A stretch of DNA of 64,000 nucleotides from Leisingera sp. M658 (GTDB lineage: Bacteria > Pseudomonadota > Alphaproteobacteria > Rhodobacterales > Rhodobacteraceae): NCBI RefSeq assembly GCF_025144145.1, contig NZ_CP083546.1, positions 2,124,501 to 2,188,500 of the forward strand. The letters are read 5' to 3'. Every line of letters starts with the position of its first letter. Positions within the stretch are counted from its first letter, which is position 1. A program made the position numbers and the translations under genes. Positions 9,110 to 21,807 of this stretch are shown piece after piece. Below the pieces are notes generated by a model. It was not told where the DNA came from. It was given only the letters and a program-made list of their open reading frames with translations, and ran no database searches.

Positions 9110-10006
9110 ATGAAGCGCGATCCCATTCTTGTTGTTGACCGCGACACCGGCGAGACCTTTGAAGAGGCCGTGCTCGGCGAGAAATGGATTCGCTGGGCCT
9201 ATCAGAACGCCAGTGCCCGGCCCATCGAGAAACTGCTGTTTCGATCGCCCCTTATCAGCCGCCTGATGGGCATCTGGTTCAACTCGCGGTTCTCCAAGAG
9301 CAAGATCAAGGCGGTGATAGAAGACCTGTCGATCGACATGACCGAAGCTTCTGCCGACACTGAGAGTTTCTCCTGTTTCAATGAATTCTTTGTCCGCCAT
9401 CTGAAACCCGAAGTGCGCCCCTTCAGCACCGCCACCAAGGACGTTGTCTCCCCTGCCGATGGCCGGGTGCTGGTGTTCCCGGAATTGGCCGGGGACATAT
9501 TTGTGCCCGTCAAAGGCCACCCGATGTCCGTCCGCACCATGCTGCCGGGCATCGCCGATCGCTTCATCGGCGGCGCCCTGGCCATCGTGCGGCTGTGCCC
9601 GGCGGACTATCACAGATACCACTTTCCTGCCGCTGGCCGGATCAATGGCGCCCAGGACATTGCCGGCGCGCTGCATTCGGTGAACCCGATTGCGCTGGGG
9701 GCCGGGCCGGATGTGTTCGGCGAGAACAAACGCAGCTGGACCCTGATCGAGACCGAAACGCTGGGCACCTATTGTTTTGTCGAGGTCGGCGCCTTTGGTG
9801 TCGGCAGCATCGTCAACACCCGTACCGCTGGCGACGTGCAGAAGATGGACGAGAAGGGTTATTTCAAATTCGGCGGCTCCACCGTGGTGGTGGTGTTTGA
9901 GCCCGGCAAGGTCCGTTTCTCCGACGATCTGGTGGCAAACAGCGCCAAAGGCCGGGAGACGCTGGTGAAAGTCGGTCAGCCCTTTGCCACTGCGGTTAAC
10001 GCTTAG
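9110..10006 (+). CDS. psd: Phosphatidylserine decarboxylase proenzyme
   Basis: 298 residues from ATG 9110. It forms phosphatidylethanolamine at the inner membrane. The pyruvoyl-forming cleavage site is the Gly-Ser of FKFGGSTVVVVF near residue 262, matching the GGST form rather than the LGST form of E. coli. Other family motifs: SPADGRVLVFPE and the His-rich LCPADYHRYHFPAAG loop. The frame remains open far upstream, but that stretch does not look like protein. The 3' end overlaps the convergent thioesterase gene by 11 bases. Confidence 0.93.
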   Translation: MKRDPILVVDRDTGETFEEAVLGEKWIRWAYQNASARPIEKLLFRSPLISRLMGIWFNSRFSKSKIKAVIEDLSIDMTEASADTESFSCFNEFFVRHLKPEVRPFSTATKDVVSPADGRVLVFPELAGDIFVPVKGHPMSVRTMLPGIADRFIGGALAIVRLCPADYHRYHFPAAGRINGAQDIAGALHSVNPIALGAGPDVFGENKRSWTLIETETLGTYCFVEVGAFGVGSIVNTRTAGDVQKMDEKGYFKFGGSTVVVVFEPGKVRFSDDLVANSAKGRETLVKVGQPFATAVNA

Positions 10007-10418
10007 GCGGGATCGAATATGTCATGCTGGCGCGCGCCACCGGCTCTGCCAGCCCCTCGGAATACATCAGCACATCGGCAACCGCCAAAACCCGGCCCAG
10101 CTTCAACAGCCGCGCCTCGGCGATAATATCCGCGCCGGCCACGGGTTTGCGCATGAAATCCAGCGAACAATTGGTGGTGACGGCCAGCGCCTCGCGCCCC
10201 AATCGCGACAGGAGCAGCGCATAGATCGCGCAATCGGCCAGCGCAAACATCGACGGGCCCGATACCGTGCCGCCGGGCCGCAAATGCCGCTCGGCTGTCA
10301 AAAGCCGCATCCGCAGGCCCTGCTCATCCATAGCGTCGATGGCGAAATCGTCTTTTACCTGCGGAAAAATCTCGTGCAGGTAATCCGTCAGACCTGCGAC
10401 ATCAAATGCCAGCGTCAT
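9996..10418 (-). CDS. PaaI-type hotdog-fold thioesterase
   Basis: 140 residues from ATG 10418, preceded by GGGAAAGGGAAAG. The hotdog core shows the HLRPGGTVSGPSMFALADCAIYALLL helix segment, in which Pro-Gly-Gly-Thr-x-Ser-Gly and the helix Asp are typical of 4HBT/PaaI enzymes, and SLDFMRKPVAGADI in the second half. It likely hydrolyses an acyl- or aryl-CoA; the substrate is unknown. It diverges from the crotonase-fold gene at 10477 (58 bases between starts), so the pair may act on related CoA esters. Confidence 0.85.
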   Translation of the reverse strand: MTLAFDVAGLTDYLHEIFPQVKDDFAIDAMDEQGLRMRLLTAERHLRPGGTVSGPSMFALADCAIYALLLSRLGREALAVTTNCSLDFMRKPVAGADIIAEARLLKLGRVLAVADVLMYSEGLAEPVARASMTYSIPPKR

Positions 10419-10476
10419 GCTTTCCCTTTCCCCTATCCCTGCATAGAGTTGCCCCGAGAATTGCGAGGAGGGCAAG

Positions 10477-11265
10477 ATGACAATTCTGGAACGTCACGAC
10501 ACGGGCGGCATTGCCCGGCTGAAGATGAACACGCCGGAAAAACTGAACGCCCTGTCGGACGAGATGCTGGCGGCCCTGCAGGCGCAGATCGACGCCCTGC
10601 GCGAAGACAGCAGTATCAAGGTGGTGATCCTGTCCGGCACCGGCAAAGGGTTCTGTGCGGGCCATGACATCAAACAGATGACCGCAGGCCGCGCCGCGGC
10701 GGACGGCGGCAAGGCTTACTTTCAAGACCTGTTTGCCCGCTGCACCAGCGTGATGACAGGGCTGCAGTCGCTGCCCCAGGTGGTGATTGCCCAGGTCCAT
10801 GGTATCGCCACGGCAGCAGGCTGCCAGCTGGTTGCCTCTTGCGATCTGGCGGTGGCGGCAGAGGACACCAAATTCGGCGTCAATGGGGTGAACATCGGGT
10901 TGTTCTGCTCCACACCGATGGTGGCCCTGTCCCGCAATATCCCGCGCAAGCAGGCGTTTGAGCTGCTGACCACCGGCGAATTCATCAATGCCGCCCGCGC
11001 GGTGGACCTGGGTCTGGCCAACCGCGCCGTACCGCTGGAGGAGCTGGAGGACGAAACCGCCCGGCTGGCGGAAACCATCGCCGCGAAACTCGGCTCTGCT
11101 GTGAAAATCGGCAAACAGGCATTTTATGAGCAGCTGCAAATGCCGCTGGATCAGGCCTATGCCTATACCAGCGGAGTGATTGTCGAAAATCTGATGTACC
11201 GCGACACCATCGAAGGCATGGCCGCCTTTATCGAAAAACGCGCCCCCGACTGGCAGGAAAGCTGA
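10477..11265 (+). CDS. Enoyl-CoA hydratase/isomerase-family protein lacking catalytic glutamates
   Basis: 262 residues of crotonase fold, with the CoA-binding KGFCAGHDIKQM segment and the oxyanion-hole stretch HGIATAAGCQLVASCDLAVA. In true hydratases the second stretch has Cys-Glu-Leu; here it is Cys-Gln-Leu, and the second catalytic Glu region reads GVNGVNIGLF with no Glu. It therefore resembles the ECHDC3-like branch rather than FadB or crotonase, and hydration is doubtful. Hydrolase, isomerase or lipid-binding roles remain possible. Divergent from the thioesterase and followed by a strong hairpin terminator. Confidence 0.85.
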   Translation: MTILERHDTGGIARLKMNTPEKLNALSDEMLAALQAQIDALREDSSIKVVILSGTGKGFCAGHDIKQMTAGRAAADGGKAYFQDLFARCTSVMTGLQSLPQVVIAQVHGIATAAGCQLVASCDLAVAAEDTKFGVNGVNIGLFCSTPMVALSRNIPRKQAFELLTTGEFINAARAVDLGLANRAVPLEELEDETARLAETIAAKLGSAVKIGKQAFYEQLQMPLDQAYAYTSGVIVENLMYRDTIEGMAAFIEKRAPDWQES

Positions 11266-11278
11266 TGCGTCGGGAGGA

Positions 11279-11324
11279 TTTTTCGGGAATTCCGGCCTGA
11301 CCTCCGGAATTCTCCGAAAATTTT
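11279..11324 (+). terminator. Long hairpin terminator after the crotonase-fold gene
   Basis: TTTTCGG-GAATTCCGG (from 11279) pairs with CCGGAATTC-TCCGAAAA (11304-11320), a 16-bp stem with one bulged base and an 8-base loop, followed by TTTT. It could work in either direction. Confidence 0.75.
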
Positions 11325-11420
11325 AGGCTTTGTTTACCAATCCGCACATATTGTTTCCTTAAGACGCCAGCCAAACGCCTTTCAATTCGGGCGGAAAGAT
11401 GGCAAAGATTGGGCACGGTC

Positions 11421-11555
11421 GCTGATTAGTCACTGACCGGCACAATTTGGGCTGCTGCTGCGGAAGGGTCCCTCCAACCGGTTCTCTCTCACCGGTGACC
11501 ATTCCCGCAGCGGCGGCCCCAAATTTCCCTCCCTCCCGGTCAGGTCACAATCAGC
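11421..11555 (+). ncRNA. Candidate structured non-coding RNA (6S-like rod)
   Basis: A nested set of arms forms one long rod: GCTGATT with AATCAGC, CTGACCGG with CCGGTCAG, AATTTGGG with CCCAAATT, CTGCTGCTGCGG with CCGCAGCGGCGG, GGTC with GACC and an apical ACCGG with CCGGT. Internal loops of 5/5 and 3/10 bases interrupt it. The two non-Watson-Crick pairs in the long arm are U-G if the plus strand is transcribed but A-C otherwise, so the plus strand is the likely RNA. No protein is readable here; trmFO starts 94 bases downstream. 6S RNA, a trmFO leader or a new family are all possible; no clear 3' U-tract is seen. The rest of the gap 11325-11648 holds nothing else I recognise. Confidence 0.5.
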
Positions 11556-11648
11556 CAACAAATTCTGTGCGATTTGCGGCGGCTCTGCGGCGCGGGTTCG
11601 ACCGCCAAGCCTGTTGCGCAACCCCTTCCCCTGCCCTATGTGGCGGGC

Positions 11649-13004
11649 ATGACAGATCATTCGGCACAGACATTGCATATCGTGGGCGGCGGCATGGCCG
11701 GGTCCGAGGCTGCCTGGCAGGCGGCGAACATGGGCGTATCCGTGGTGATCCACGAAATGCGCCCCAAGGTTGAGACCTTTGCCCATCAGACCGGCAACCT
11801 GGGCGAGATGGTCTGTTCCAACTCCTTCCGCTCGGATGATGACGAACAGAACGCTGTAGGCCTGCTGCATTGGGAAATGCGCGCAGCAGGCGGGTTGATC
11901 ATGGCCACAGCGGACAAACACCGTCTGCCCGCCGGCGGTGCGCTGGCGGTGGACCGCGATCCCTTTGCCGAAACTGTGACGGCTAAGCTGAAGGCGCATC
12001 CGAATGTGTCGGTCTCTTACGAAGAGATCACTGAACTGCCTGTGGACGGCCACTGGATCTTTGCCACCGGCCCGCTGACATCACCGGAACTGGGGCAGGC
12101 AATCCAGGCGGAAACCGGCGCCGAGGCACTGGCGTTTTTCGATGCCATCGCGCCGATTGTCTATGCGGAAAGCATCGACATGTCCCAGGCCTGGATGCAG
12201 TCGCGCTATGACAAGGGCGAGACCGAGGAAGAACGCACCGCCTACCTCAACTGCCCGATGGACAAGGACCAGTACGAAGCCTTTATCGACGCATTATTGT
12301 CAGCTGACAAAACTGAGTTTCACGAGGGCGAGACCGCCGGGTACTTCGACGGCTGCCTGCCGATTGAAGTGATGGCAGATCGCGGCCGCGAGACGCTGCG
12401 CTTTGGCCCCATGAAGCCGGTGGGTCTGACCAATCCGCATCAGCCTGACGTCAAGGCCCATGCGGTGGTGCAACTGCGCCGCGACAACGCGCTGGGGACG
12501 CTGTTCAACATCGTCGGTTTCCAGACCAAGATGAAATATGGTGCCCAGACAGACGTGTTCAAGATGATCCCCGGGCTGGAGAACGCCAGCTTTGCCCGCC
12601 TCGGCGGCATCCACCGCAACACGTTTTTGAACTCACCCACTCTGCTGGATGCGCAGATGCGGCTGAAATCCAAGCCCAACATCCGCTTTGCCGGCCAGAT
12701 CACCGGCGTCGAGGGCTACGTGGAAAGTGCAGCAATGGGCCTGCTGGCAGGCCGGCTGGCTGCTGCGGAAATCCTTGGTCAGGACCTGCCAGAAGTTCCG
12801 CAGGACAGTGCCATGGGCGCGCTGATCCATCACATCACCGGCGGCGCCGAGGCCAAGACGTTTCAGCCGATGAACGTGAACTTCGGCCTGTTCCGTCCGG
12901 TTGATGGTCTGAAGGGCGGCCGCCGCGGCCGCAAGGACCGCTACAAGGCCTATACCGACCGCGCCAAGGATGTCTGGCAACAGTGGCTCAGCAACTTTTC
13001 CTAG
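11649..13004 (+). CDS. trmFO: Methylenetetrahydrofolate--tRNA-(uracil-5)-methyltransferase TrmFO
   Basis: 451 residues from ATG 11649; the frame is open upstream but homologous sequence begins here. It makes m5U54 in tRNA using methylenetetrahydrofolate and FAD. The FAD-binding [15 protein letters not shown] motif opens the protein; [12 protein letters not shown] and [16 protein letters not shown] are signature stretches, and the C-terminal NFGLFRP segment matches the family. Downstream genes are a methyltransferase (33 bases away) and gluQ, another tRNA-modifying enzyme, so the cluster is tRNA-centred. Confidence 0.95.
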   Translation: MTDHSAQTLHIVGGGMAGSEAAWQAANMGVSVVIHEMRPKVETFAHQTGNLGEMVCSNSFRSDDDEQNAVGLLHWEMRAAGGLIMATADKHRLPAGGALAVDRDPFAETVTAKLKAHPNVSVSYEEITELPVDGHWIFATGPLTSPELGQAIQAETGAEALAFFDAIAPIVYAESIDMSQAWMQSRYDKGETEEERTAYLNCPMDKDQYEAFIDALLSADKTEFHEGETAGYFDGCLPIEVMADRGRETLRFGPMKPVGLTNPHQPDVKAHAVVQLRRDNALGTLFNIVGFQTKMKYGAQTDVFKMIPGLENASFARLGGIHRNTFLNSPTLLDAQMRLKSKPNIRFAGQITGVEGYVESAAMGLLAGRLAAAEILGQDLPEVPQDSAMGALIHHITGGAEAKTFQPMNVNFGLFRPVDGLKGGRRGRKDRYKAYTDRAKDVWQQWLSNFS

Positions 13005-13037
13005 ACGGATTGCGGCTGCCGGGCCTAAACTTGCAGC

Positions 13038-13652
13038 ATGAGCGAAAAGTTTCTGGACAAGGCCTACGACCTTGAAACACCGGAAGCGACCCTGGAGCAC
13101 TACAACCAATGGGCCGCTTCCTACGACGCCGAGATCGCCGAGAACGGTTACGCCACACCGGGCCGTATCGCCGAAGCCTTGGCAAAGTTCCGGCCGGACA
13201 TGAGTGTGCCTGTTCTCGATTTCGGCTGTGGCACCGGCCTGTCAGGCCTGGCCCTGCGGTTGCAAGGGTTTGACACCGTGGATGGTATGGAACCGTCTGA
13301 CGAAATGCTCACCCAGGCCCGCAGCAAGGGCGTCTACCGCACATTGACACAGATTGATGTCATGGACAGCAAGCCGATCCCGCAAGGCGCCTACCGCCAG
13401 ATCACCGGCTGCGGCGTTCTGGGCACTGGCGCAGCCCCGCCAGCGGTATTCGACATGATCCTGCATGCCTTGCCGCGCGGCGGGCTGTTTGCCTTTTCCT
13501 ACAATGATCACGCGCTGGAAGACCGGGCCTATACCGGCAAACTCAATGAATGGCTGGACTGTTCGGCCGCCCGGCTGTTATTCCGGGAGCACGGCGACCA
13601 CCTCCCTGGAATCAACTTGAAGTCCACCGTATATGTAATTGAAAAAGCGTGA
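13038..13652 (+). CDS. Class I SAM-dependent methyltransferase
   Basis: 204 residues. Motif I is VLDFGCGTGLSGLAL (~53-67), with DGMEPSDEML as the acidic adenosine-binding strand. The N-terminal AYDLETPEATLEHYNQWAASYD stretch resembles the Williams-Beuren WBSCR27-like branch of small-molecule methyltransferases. The substrate is unknown. Its stop overlaps the GTG start of gluQ (GTGA), so coupling is likely. Confidence 0.85.
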   Translation: MSEKFLDKAYDLETPEATLEHYNQWAASYDAEIAENGYATPGRIAEALAKFRPDMSVPVLDFGCGTGLSGLALRLQGFDTVDGMEPSDEMLTQARSKGVYRTLTQIDVMDSKPIPQGAYRQITGCGVLGTGAAPPAVFDMILHALPRGGLFAFSYNDHALEDRAYTGKLNEWLDCSAARLLFREHGDHLPGINLKSTVYVIEKA

Positions 13653-14518
13653 CATTCACCACCCGTTTTGCGCCATCTCCAACCGGACCGCTGCATCTGG
13701 GCCACGCCTATTCCGCCATCCTGGCGCATGATATGGCGATAGCGGAAGGCGGCAGCTTTCTGCTGCGTATCGAAGATATCGACCAATCCCGCGCGCGCCC
13801 CGAATGGGAGGCGCAGATCTATGAAGACCTCAGCTGGCTAGGACTGTCTTGGCAAGTCCCCGCTATACGTCAATCAGATCGCACCGAACTCTACAAAGGA
13901 GCCCTGTCGGCTTTAGCAGAAATGGATGTCCTGTTCCCTTGCTGGTGCAAACGCGCTGACATCGAAACGGCGGCCTCAGCCCCGCAAGAAGGCGTGCCAC
14001 GCTTCGGCGCTGACGGGCTGGTCTACCCCGGCACATGCCGCTGGCGGAAAACCGCACATGCTGTTTCCAATGACGTTCTTCGCCTGAATATCGAAAAGGC
14101 GATGGAGTGCCCTCAGGTTCCGGAACAGCTTAGCTGGCATGAGACAGGCCAAGGGAGAAACGAAATTCGAACCTATCAGACCGCTTGCTTGCCGCAGGAT
14201 GCAGGCGACGTCATTCTACGCAGGAAAGGGATGGACGCCTCCTATCACCTATCAGTGGTTTTGGACGACACCGATCAAAACGTCACGCACGTCGTGCGCG
14301 GCGCTGACTTAGAAGAGGCAACGCCGATCCACGCCTTACTGCAACGCCTGCTGGGCCTTCCCACGCCCATCTACCACCACCATCATCTGATCCGCGACGA
14401 CCAGGGCAAACGCCTCGCCAAACGCGACGATGCCCGCGCCATCGCCAAATACCGCGCCGAAGGCGCCACCCCGCAGGACATCCGCGAGATGGTGGGCCTG
14501 CCGCTTCTTTCTGGCTGA
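13649..14518 (+). CDS. gluQ: Glutamyl-Q tRNA(Asp) synthetase
   Basis: 289 residues from GTG 13649. It attaches glutamate to queuosine 34 of tRNA-Asp. It is a short GluRS-like protein without the anticodon-binding domain: FAPSPTGPLHLGHAYSA holds the HIGH-type motif, QGKRLAKRD the KMSKS-type loop, and PCWCKR plus YPGTC the zinc-binding cysteines. The start is a GTG overlapping the preceding TGA. Together with trmFO upstream it forms a tRNA-modification group. Convergent with hisI. Confidence 0.93.
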   Translation: MTFTTRFAPSPTGPLHLGHAYSAILAHDMAIAEGGSFLLRIEDIDQSRARPEWEAQIYEDLSWLGLSWQVPAIRQSDRTELYKGALSALAEMDVLFPCWCKRADIETAASAPQEGVPRFGADGLVYPGTCRWRKTAHAVSNDVLRLNIEKAMECPQVPEQLSWHETGQGRNEIRTYQTACLPQDAGDVILRRKGMDASYHLSVVLDDTDQNVTHVVRGADLEEATPIHALLQRLLGLPTPIYHHHHLIRDDQGKRLAKRDDARAIAKYRAEGATPQDIREMVGLPLLSG

Positions 14519-14532
14519 AAATTCTCCCGCCG

Positions 14533-14561
14533 GAGGCACGGCCCGCCAGGGCCGTAGCCTC
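14533..14561. terminator. Hairpin between convergent gluQ and hisI
   Basis: GAGGC-ACGGCCC pairs with GGGCCGT-A-GCCTC around a GCCA loop (12 bp, one bulge). It sits between the two stop codons; there is no U-tract, so termination efficiency is uncertain. Confidence 0.45.
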
Positions 14562-14563
14562 GT

Positions 14564-14935
14564 TCAGCCCATCGGCTTCATCAGCTCAATCTCTTCGCCA
14601 CCGCGCACCGCAGTGTAAAAACAGGTCCGCCGGTTGGTATGGCAGGCCGCCCCGGTCTGACGCACCAGCGCCAGCAGGCAATCCCGGTCGCAATCCACCC
14701 GCAGGTCTATCAGTTCCTGCACGTGGCCCGAGGTTTCCCCCTTCACCCAAAATGCCTGGCGCGACCGCGACCAATAGGTCACGTTCCTGGTCTCCAGCGT
14801 GCGGACCACCGCATCGGCATTCATCCAGGCCATCATCAGAACTTCGCCCGAAGCCTCATCCTGCGCAATGCAAGGGATCAGCCCGGCATCATTGTACACC
14901 AGGCTGGCGGGATCAAAGGACGCGGCAATAGTCAT
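14564..14935 (-). CDS. hisI: Phosphoribosyl-AMP cyclohydrolase
   Basis: 123 residues, the single-domain form (no fused HisE). It opens the purine ring of PR-AMP in histidine synthesis. The metal-binding DCDRDCLL and CHTNRRTCFY motifs and the WSRSRQAFWVKGETSGH stretch are intact. It stands alone between gluQ (convergent) and the divergent NifU-like gene 77 bases away. Confidence 0.95.
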   Translation of the reverse strand: MTIAASFDPASLVYNDAGLIPCIAQDEASGEVLMMAWMNADAVVRTLETRNVTYWSRSRQAFWVKGETSGHVQELIDLRVDCDRDCLLALVRQTGAACHTNRRTCFYTAVRGGEEIELMKPMG

Positions 14936-15012
14936 GGATAAAAACCTTTTGCATCTGCTGTTCGGCTCCCTATGTATGGGGAAGAACCAAGCAGGGAAAG
15001 CCCGGGAAAGAC

Positions 15013-15465
15013 ATGGCTGGCGAAAGTGATCTGATCAAACTGTACTCCACCCGCATTCTGGCGCTGGCCGCGGATATCCCGCATCTCGACAGGCTTGAAT
15101 CTCCCAGCGCCACAGTCAAGAAACGCTCGCCGCTTTGCGGTTCTGCCGTGACCGTCGATGTTTCTGTGGAAGACGGGAGAATCGCGGATTTCGGCCAGGA
15201 CGTAAAGGCTTGCGCGCTGGGACAGGCCTCGGCGGCAGTGGTGGGTGCCCATGTCATCGGCCGCTCGCTGGAAGAGATTGAGACCGCCCGCGACCAGCTG
15301 AAGGCGATGCTGACCCAGAACGGCCCGGTGCCGGACGCGCCGTTTGACGGATTGGAAGTTCTGCAGCCTGCGCGCGAGTTTAAGAACCGCCACGCCTCGA
15401 TCATGCTGGCGCTGGAGGCAACGCTGGAAGCCATGCAGACCGCCGCCAAGGAGCGCTGTGCCTGA
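15013..15465 (+). CDS. NifU/IscU-like iron-sulfur scaffold protein
   Basis: 150 residues of IscU/NifU-N fold. The first two ligand cysteines are present, Cys42 (SPLCGSAV) and Cys67 (KACALGQASA), but the third, normally in a K-C-S/A motif near residue 128, is absent (KNRHASIML). A Cys does occur at the very C-terminus (ERCA). It is not in an isc or suf operon. It may be a low-affinity scaffold or carrier, or have lost cluster binding; this divergent form is common enough that a role is likely but unknown. Confidence 0.8.
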   Translation: MAGESDLIKLYSTRILALAADIPHLDRLESPSATVKKRSPLCGSAVTVDVSVEDGRIADFGQDVKACALGQASAAVVGAHVIGRSLEEIETARDQLKAMLTQNGPVPDAPFDGLEVLQPAREFKNRHASIMLALEATLEAMQTAAKERCA

Positions 15466-15560
15466 TGCGGCCTTTTGCGGCCCTGCAAAGGCAGCCCAAA
15501 TAATCGCAACGCGACCTGCACCTGTGCAAATCATTTCGCTGTGTGATCACTCTCCCCTCA

Positions 15561-15598
15561 AATAAAAAGACCGCCGCGCATCCGGGCAGGATGGCGGC
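15561..15598 (-). terminator. Intrinsic terminator, minus strand
   Basis: On the minus strand CCGCCGC pairs with GCGGCGG, then TC and TTTTT. It is 158 bases downstream of the 40-residue gene at 15756-15878, for which it is the likely terminator. Confidence 0.65.
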
Positions 15599-15755
15599 GG
15601 CAGTCATGCTCTGCTGTGCGGGACCCGGGTCGGCCAGGCTGGATATTGAGGCAATCCAAGTGGGGATCGGGACAGGCGGTTGATCCCTCGGGCAGTCCGG
15701 GACAGGAAAGGGCCGGCCCGGCACAGCAGATGCAATCAGGAATGGGAAAAGCGGA

Positions 15756-15878
15756 TCAGAACAGCCCTGGAAGATGCAACGCCGCCACCAGCATCACCAT
15801 CAGCGAGGCCGCGCCGATGGCGTCCTCCAGCAGGGTCGAATGGGCGTTCTGCATGGTGGTTTTGATCTGTGTAATCAT
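15756..15878 (-). CDS. Small 40-residue hydrophobic protein
   Basis: ATG at 15878 is preceded by GGAGGAGG, a very strong ribosome-binding site. The product has an amphipathic N-terminus (MITQIKTTMQNAHSTLLEDA) and one hydrophobic helix (IGAASLMVMLVAALHLPGLF), so it is a probable single-pass membrane protein. I do not recognise a family. It lies alone between a terminator and recG (149 bases from the recG stop). The long 3' stretch down to the terminator carries no further coding. Confidence 0.65.
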   Translation of the reverse strand: MITQIKTTMQNAHSTLLEDAIGAASLMVMLVAALHLPGLF

Positions 15879-16026
15879 GGCTCGGGCCTCCTCCGGTCAG
15901 TCTCTTCGCTCTCTGGCAAGTTTGTTGCCCCTTTGTTCTCATTTTCAAGAACGCCTGTAAAGAACTTTTTGAGAACATTTGCGAACGGACTGGAACACTG
16001 CCAGAGAACACGCCTTAAAATGCGGG

Positions 16027-20432
<4,406 letters not shown>

Positions 20433-20462
20433 TCAGACCGTCAGCAACAAGCTGCAAAAAGC

Positions 20463-20487
20463 AAAAAGACCCGCCAACCGGCAGGTC
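20463..20487 (-). terminator. Intrinsic terminator of ctrA
   Basis: Minus-strand GACCTGCC-GGTT-GGCGGGTC (8 bp with one G-U) is followed by TTTTT. It lies 49 bases after the ctrA stop. Confidence 0.8.
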
Positions 20488-20535
20488 CTTGCAACCGGCG
20501 GCACATGGTCATGTGCCGACCGGGTGATCATCCTT

Positions 20536-21255
20536 TCAGGCGCCGACAGCCAGCCGCTGGCCGCCTGACAGGTGGTCTTCCTGCGGATCACGCAGCACAT
20601 AACCGCGGCCCCAGACAGTTTCGATGTAATTCTCGCCGCCTGTTGCATTGCTAAGCTTCTTACGCAACTTGCAGATGAAAACATCAATGATCTTCAGTTC
20701 CGGCTCATCCATGCCGCCATAAAGATGGTTCAGGAACATCTCCTTGGTCAACGTGGTGCCCTTGCGCAGCGACAGAAGCTCCAGCATCTGGTATTCCTTG
20801 CCGGTCAGATGCACCGCCTTGCCATCGGTCTCAACCGTTTTGGCATCCAGGTTGACCGCAATCTTGCCGGTCTTGATAATGGATTGCGAATGCCCCTTGG
20901 AACGGCGGATGATCGCATGGATCCGCGCCACCAGTTCCTCACGATGGAAAGGTTTGGTCAGATAGTCATCCGCGCCAAAGCCGAAGCCCTTGATCTTATT
21001 GTCGGTATCATCGGCACCGGACAGTATCAGAATCGGCGTTTCGATACGGGACATGCGCAGCTGGCGCAGGACCTCGTGGCCGTTCATATCGGGCAGCCCC
21101 AGATCCAGCAGGATCAGGTCGTAGTCGTAAAGTTTAGCCAGATCGATCCCTTCTTCCCCCAAATCCGTCGAGTAGACGTTCAGGTTGGCATGGGTCAGCA
21201 TCAGTTCGATGCTTTTGGCCGTGGTCGGATCATCCTCAACCAGCAGAATGCGCAT
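20536..21255 (-). CDS. ctrA: Cell-cycle response regulator CtrA
   Basis: 239 residues: a receiver domain with the phospho-acceptor Asp51 in [10 protein letters not shown], then an OmpR-type winged helix ([23 protein letters not shown] and the [13 protein letters not shown] recognition helix). The N-terminus [20 protein letters not shown] is diagnostic. CtrA is the master regulator of replication and polar or motility genes in alphaproteobacteria; in Rhodobacteraceae it controls motility, quorum and gene-transfer-agent functions rather than viability. sciP, whose product restrains CtrA, is immediately upstream on the same strand, and TTAA-rich half-sites lie in the 117-base gap. Confidence 0.97.
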   Translation of the reverse strand: MRILLVEDDPTTAKSIELMLTHANLNVYSTDLGEEGIDLAKLYDYDLILLDLGLPDMNGHEVLRQLRMSRIETPILILSGADDTDNKIKGFGFGADDYLTKPFHREELVARIHAIIRRSKGHSQSIIKTGKIAVNLDAKTVETDGKAVHLTGKEYQMLELLSLRKGTTLTKEMFLNHLYGGMDEPELKIIDVFICKLRKKLSNATGGENYIETVWGRGYVLRDPQEDHLSGGQRLAVGA

Positions 21256-21315
21256 ATTATTTTCTCCGCCTGTACACTGTTTCCCTCAGGTCGCGTTAAC
21301 CTTGGTGGAAAAAAG

Positions 21316-21330
21316 TTAATGCCTCGTTAC
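21316..21330. promoter_or_regulatory. Imperfect CtrA-type box upstream of ctrA
   Basis: TTAA-N7-TTAC at 21316-21330, close to the CtrA consensus TTAA-N7-TTAA, lies 61 bases upstream of the ctrA start; further GTTAACC and GGTTAAT half-sites flank it (21294-21343). Autoregulation of ctrA is known elsewhere, so the placement is sensible, but the match is not perfect. Confidence 0.4.
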
Positions 21331-21372
21331 CATGATGGTTAATTTACAAATGCAACTCAAGGGCGGGCCTGT

Positions 21373-21660
21373 TTATTTTGCGTCAGAGCTGCGGAATTTC
21401 TTGAGACGCGTGGTTTTCAGGGCCTCTTCGCCATGGTCTGCAACCGCTGCAACCCAGCTTCGGAACTCTTCCTCGCTCAGCCCGTAACGTTGCATGGCCT
21501 CCTTCTGAGGCAGCAGCCCGTACAGAACACCGCGCACCACCGCAGCCTTGCGCGAGGCAACCCAGCGCCTGGTGGTTGTCGGCGGCAGATCCGCCCGGGT
21601 CATGATAGTGCCATCCGGCAGGGTGACGGCGCGCGGCCCGTCAACTTTCTTCAAAAACAT
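21373..21660 (-). CDS. sciP: CtrA inhibitor SciP (DUF1153)
   Basis: 95 residues from ATG 21660, which follows GAGGGAAG; the longer open frame upstream reads through the promoter region. It begins MFLKKVDGPRAVTLPDGTIMTRADLPP and contains the DUF1153 helix-turn-helix (RRWVASRKAAVVRGVLYGLLPQKE... YGLSEEEFRSW). SciP binds DNA and CtrA and blocks CtrA-dependent transcription. Its position directly upstream of ctrA puts activator and inhibitor under linked control. Confidence 0.92.
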   Translation of the reverse strand: MFLKKVDGPRAVTLPDGTIMTRADLPPTTTRRWVASRKAAVVRGVLYGLLPQKEAMQRYGLSEEEFRSWVAAVADHGEEALKTTRLKKFRSSDAK

Positions 21661-21807
21661 CTTTCTTCCCTCGAAGATCTTTTTCGTTGAGGTCTGGCAC
21701 AAGAATTTCCGATCAGGCTTAACGGCACGTGAACCACGGCCCTTGAGAGTCTGTAGGATTTTCCTATATTCTGCGGCGCCTGCCCCCTTGCCTTCAGGAG
21801 CTGCCCC

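Noticed and set aside
11447-11773. A plus-strand frame of 108 codons across the structured RNA
   Set aside because: It runs through the hairpin arms and into trmFO in the wrong frame; the composition is not protein-like.
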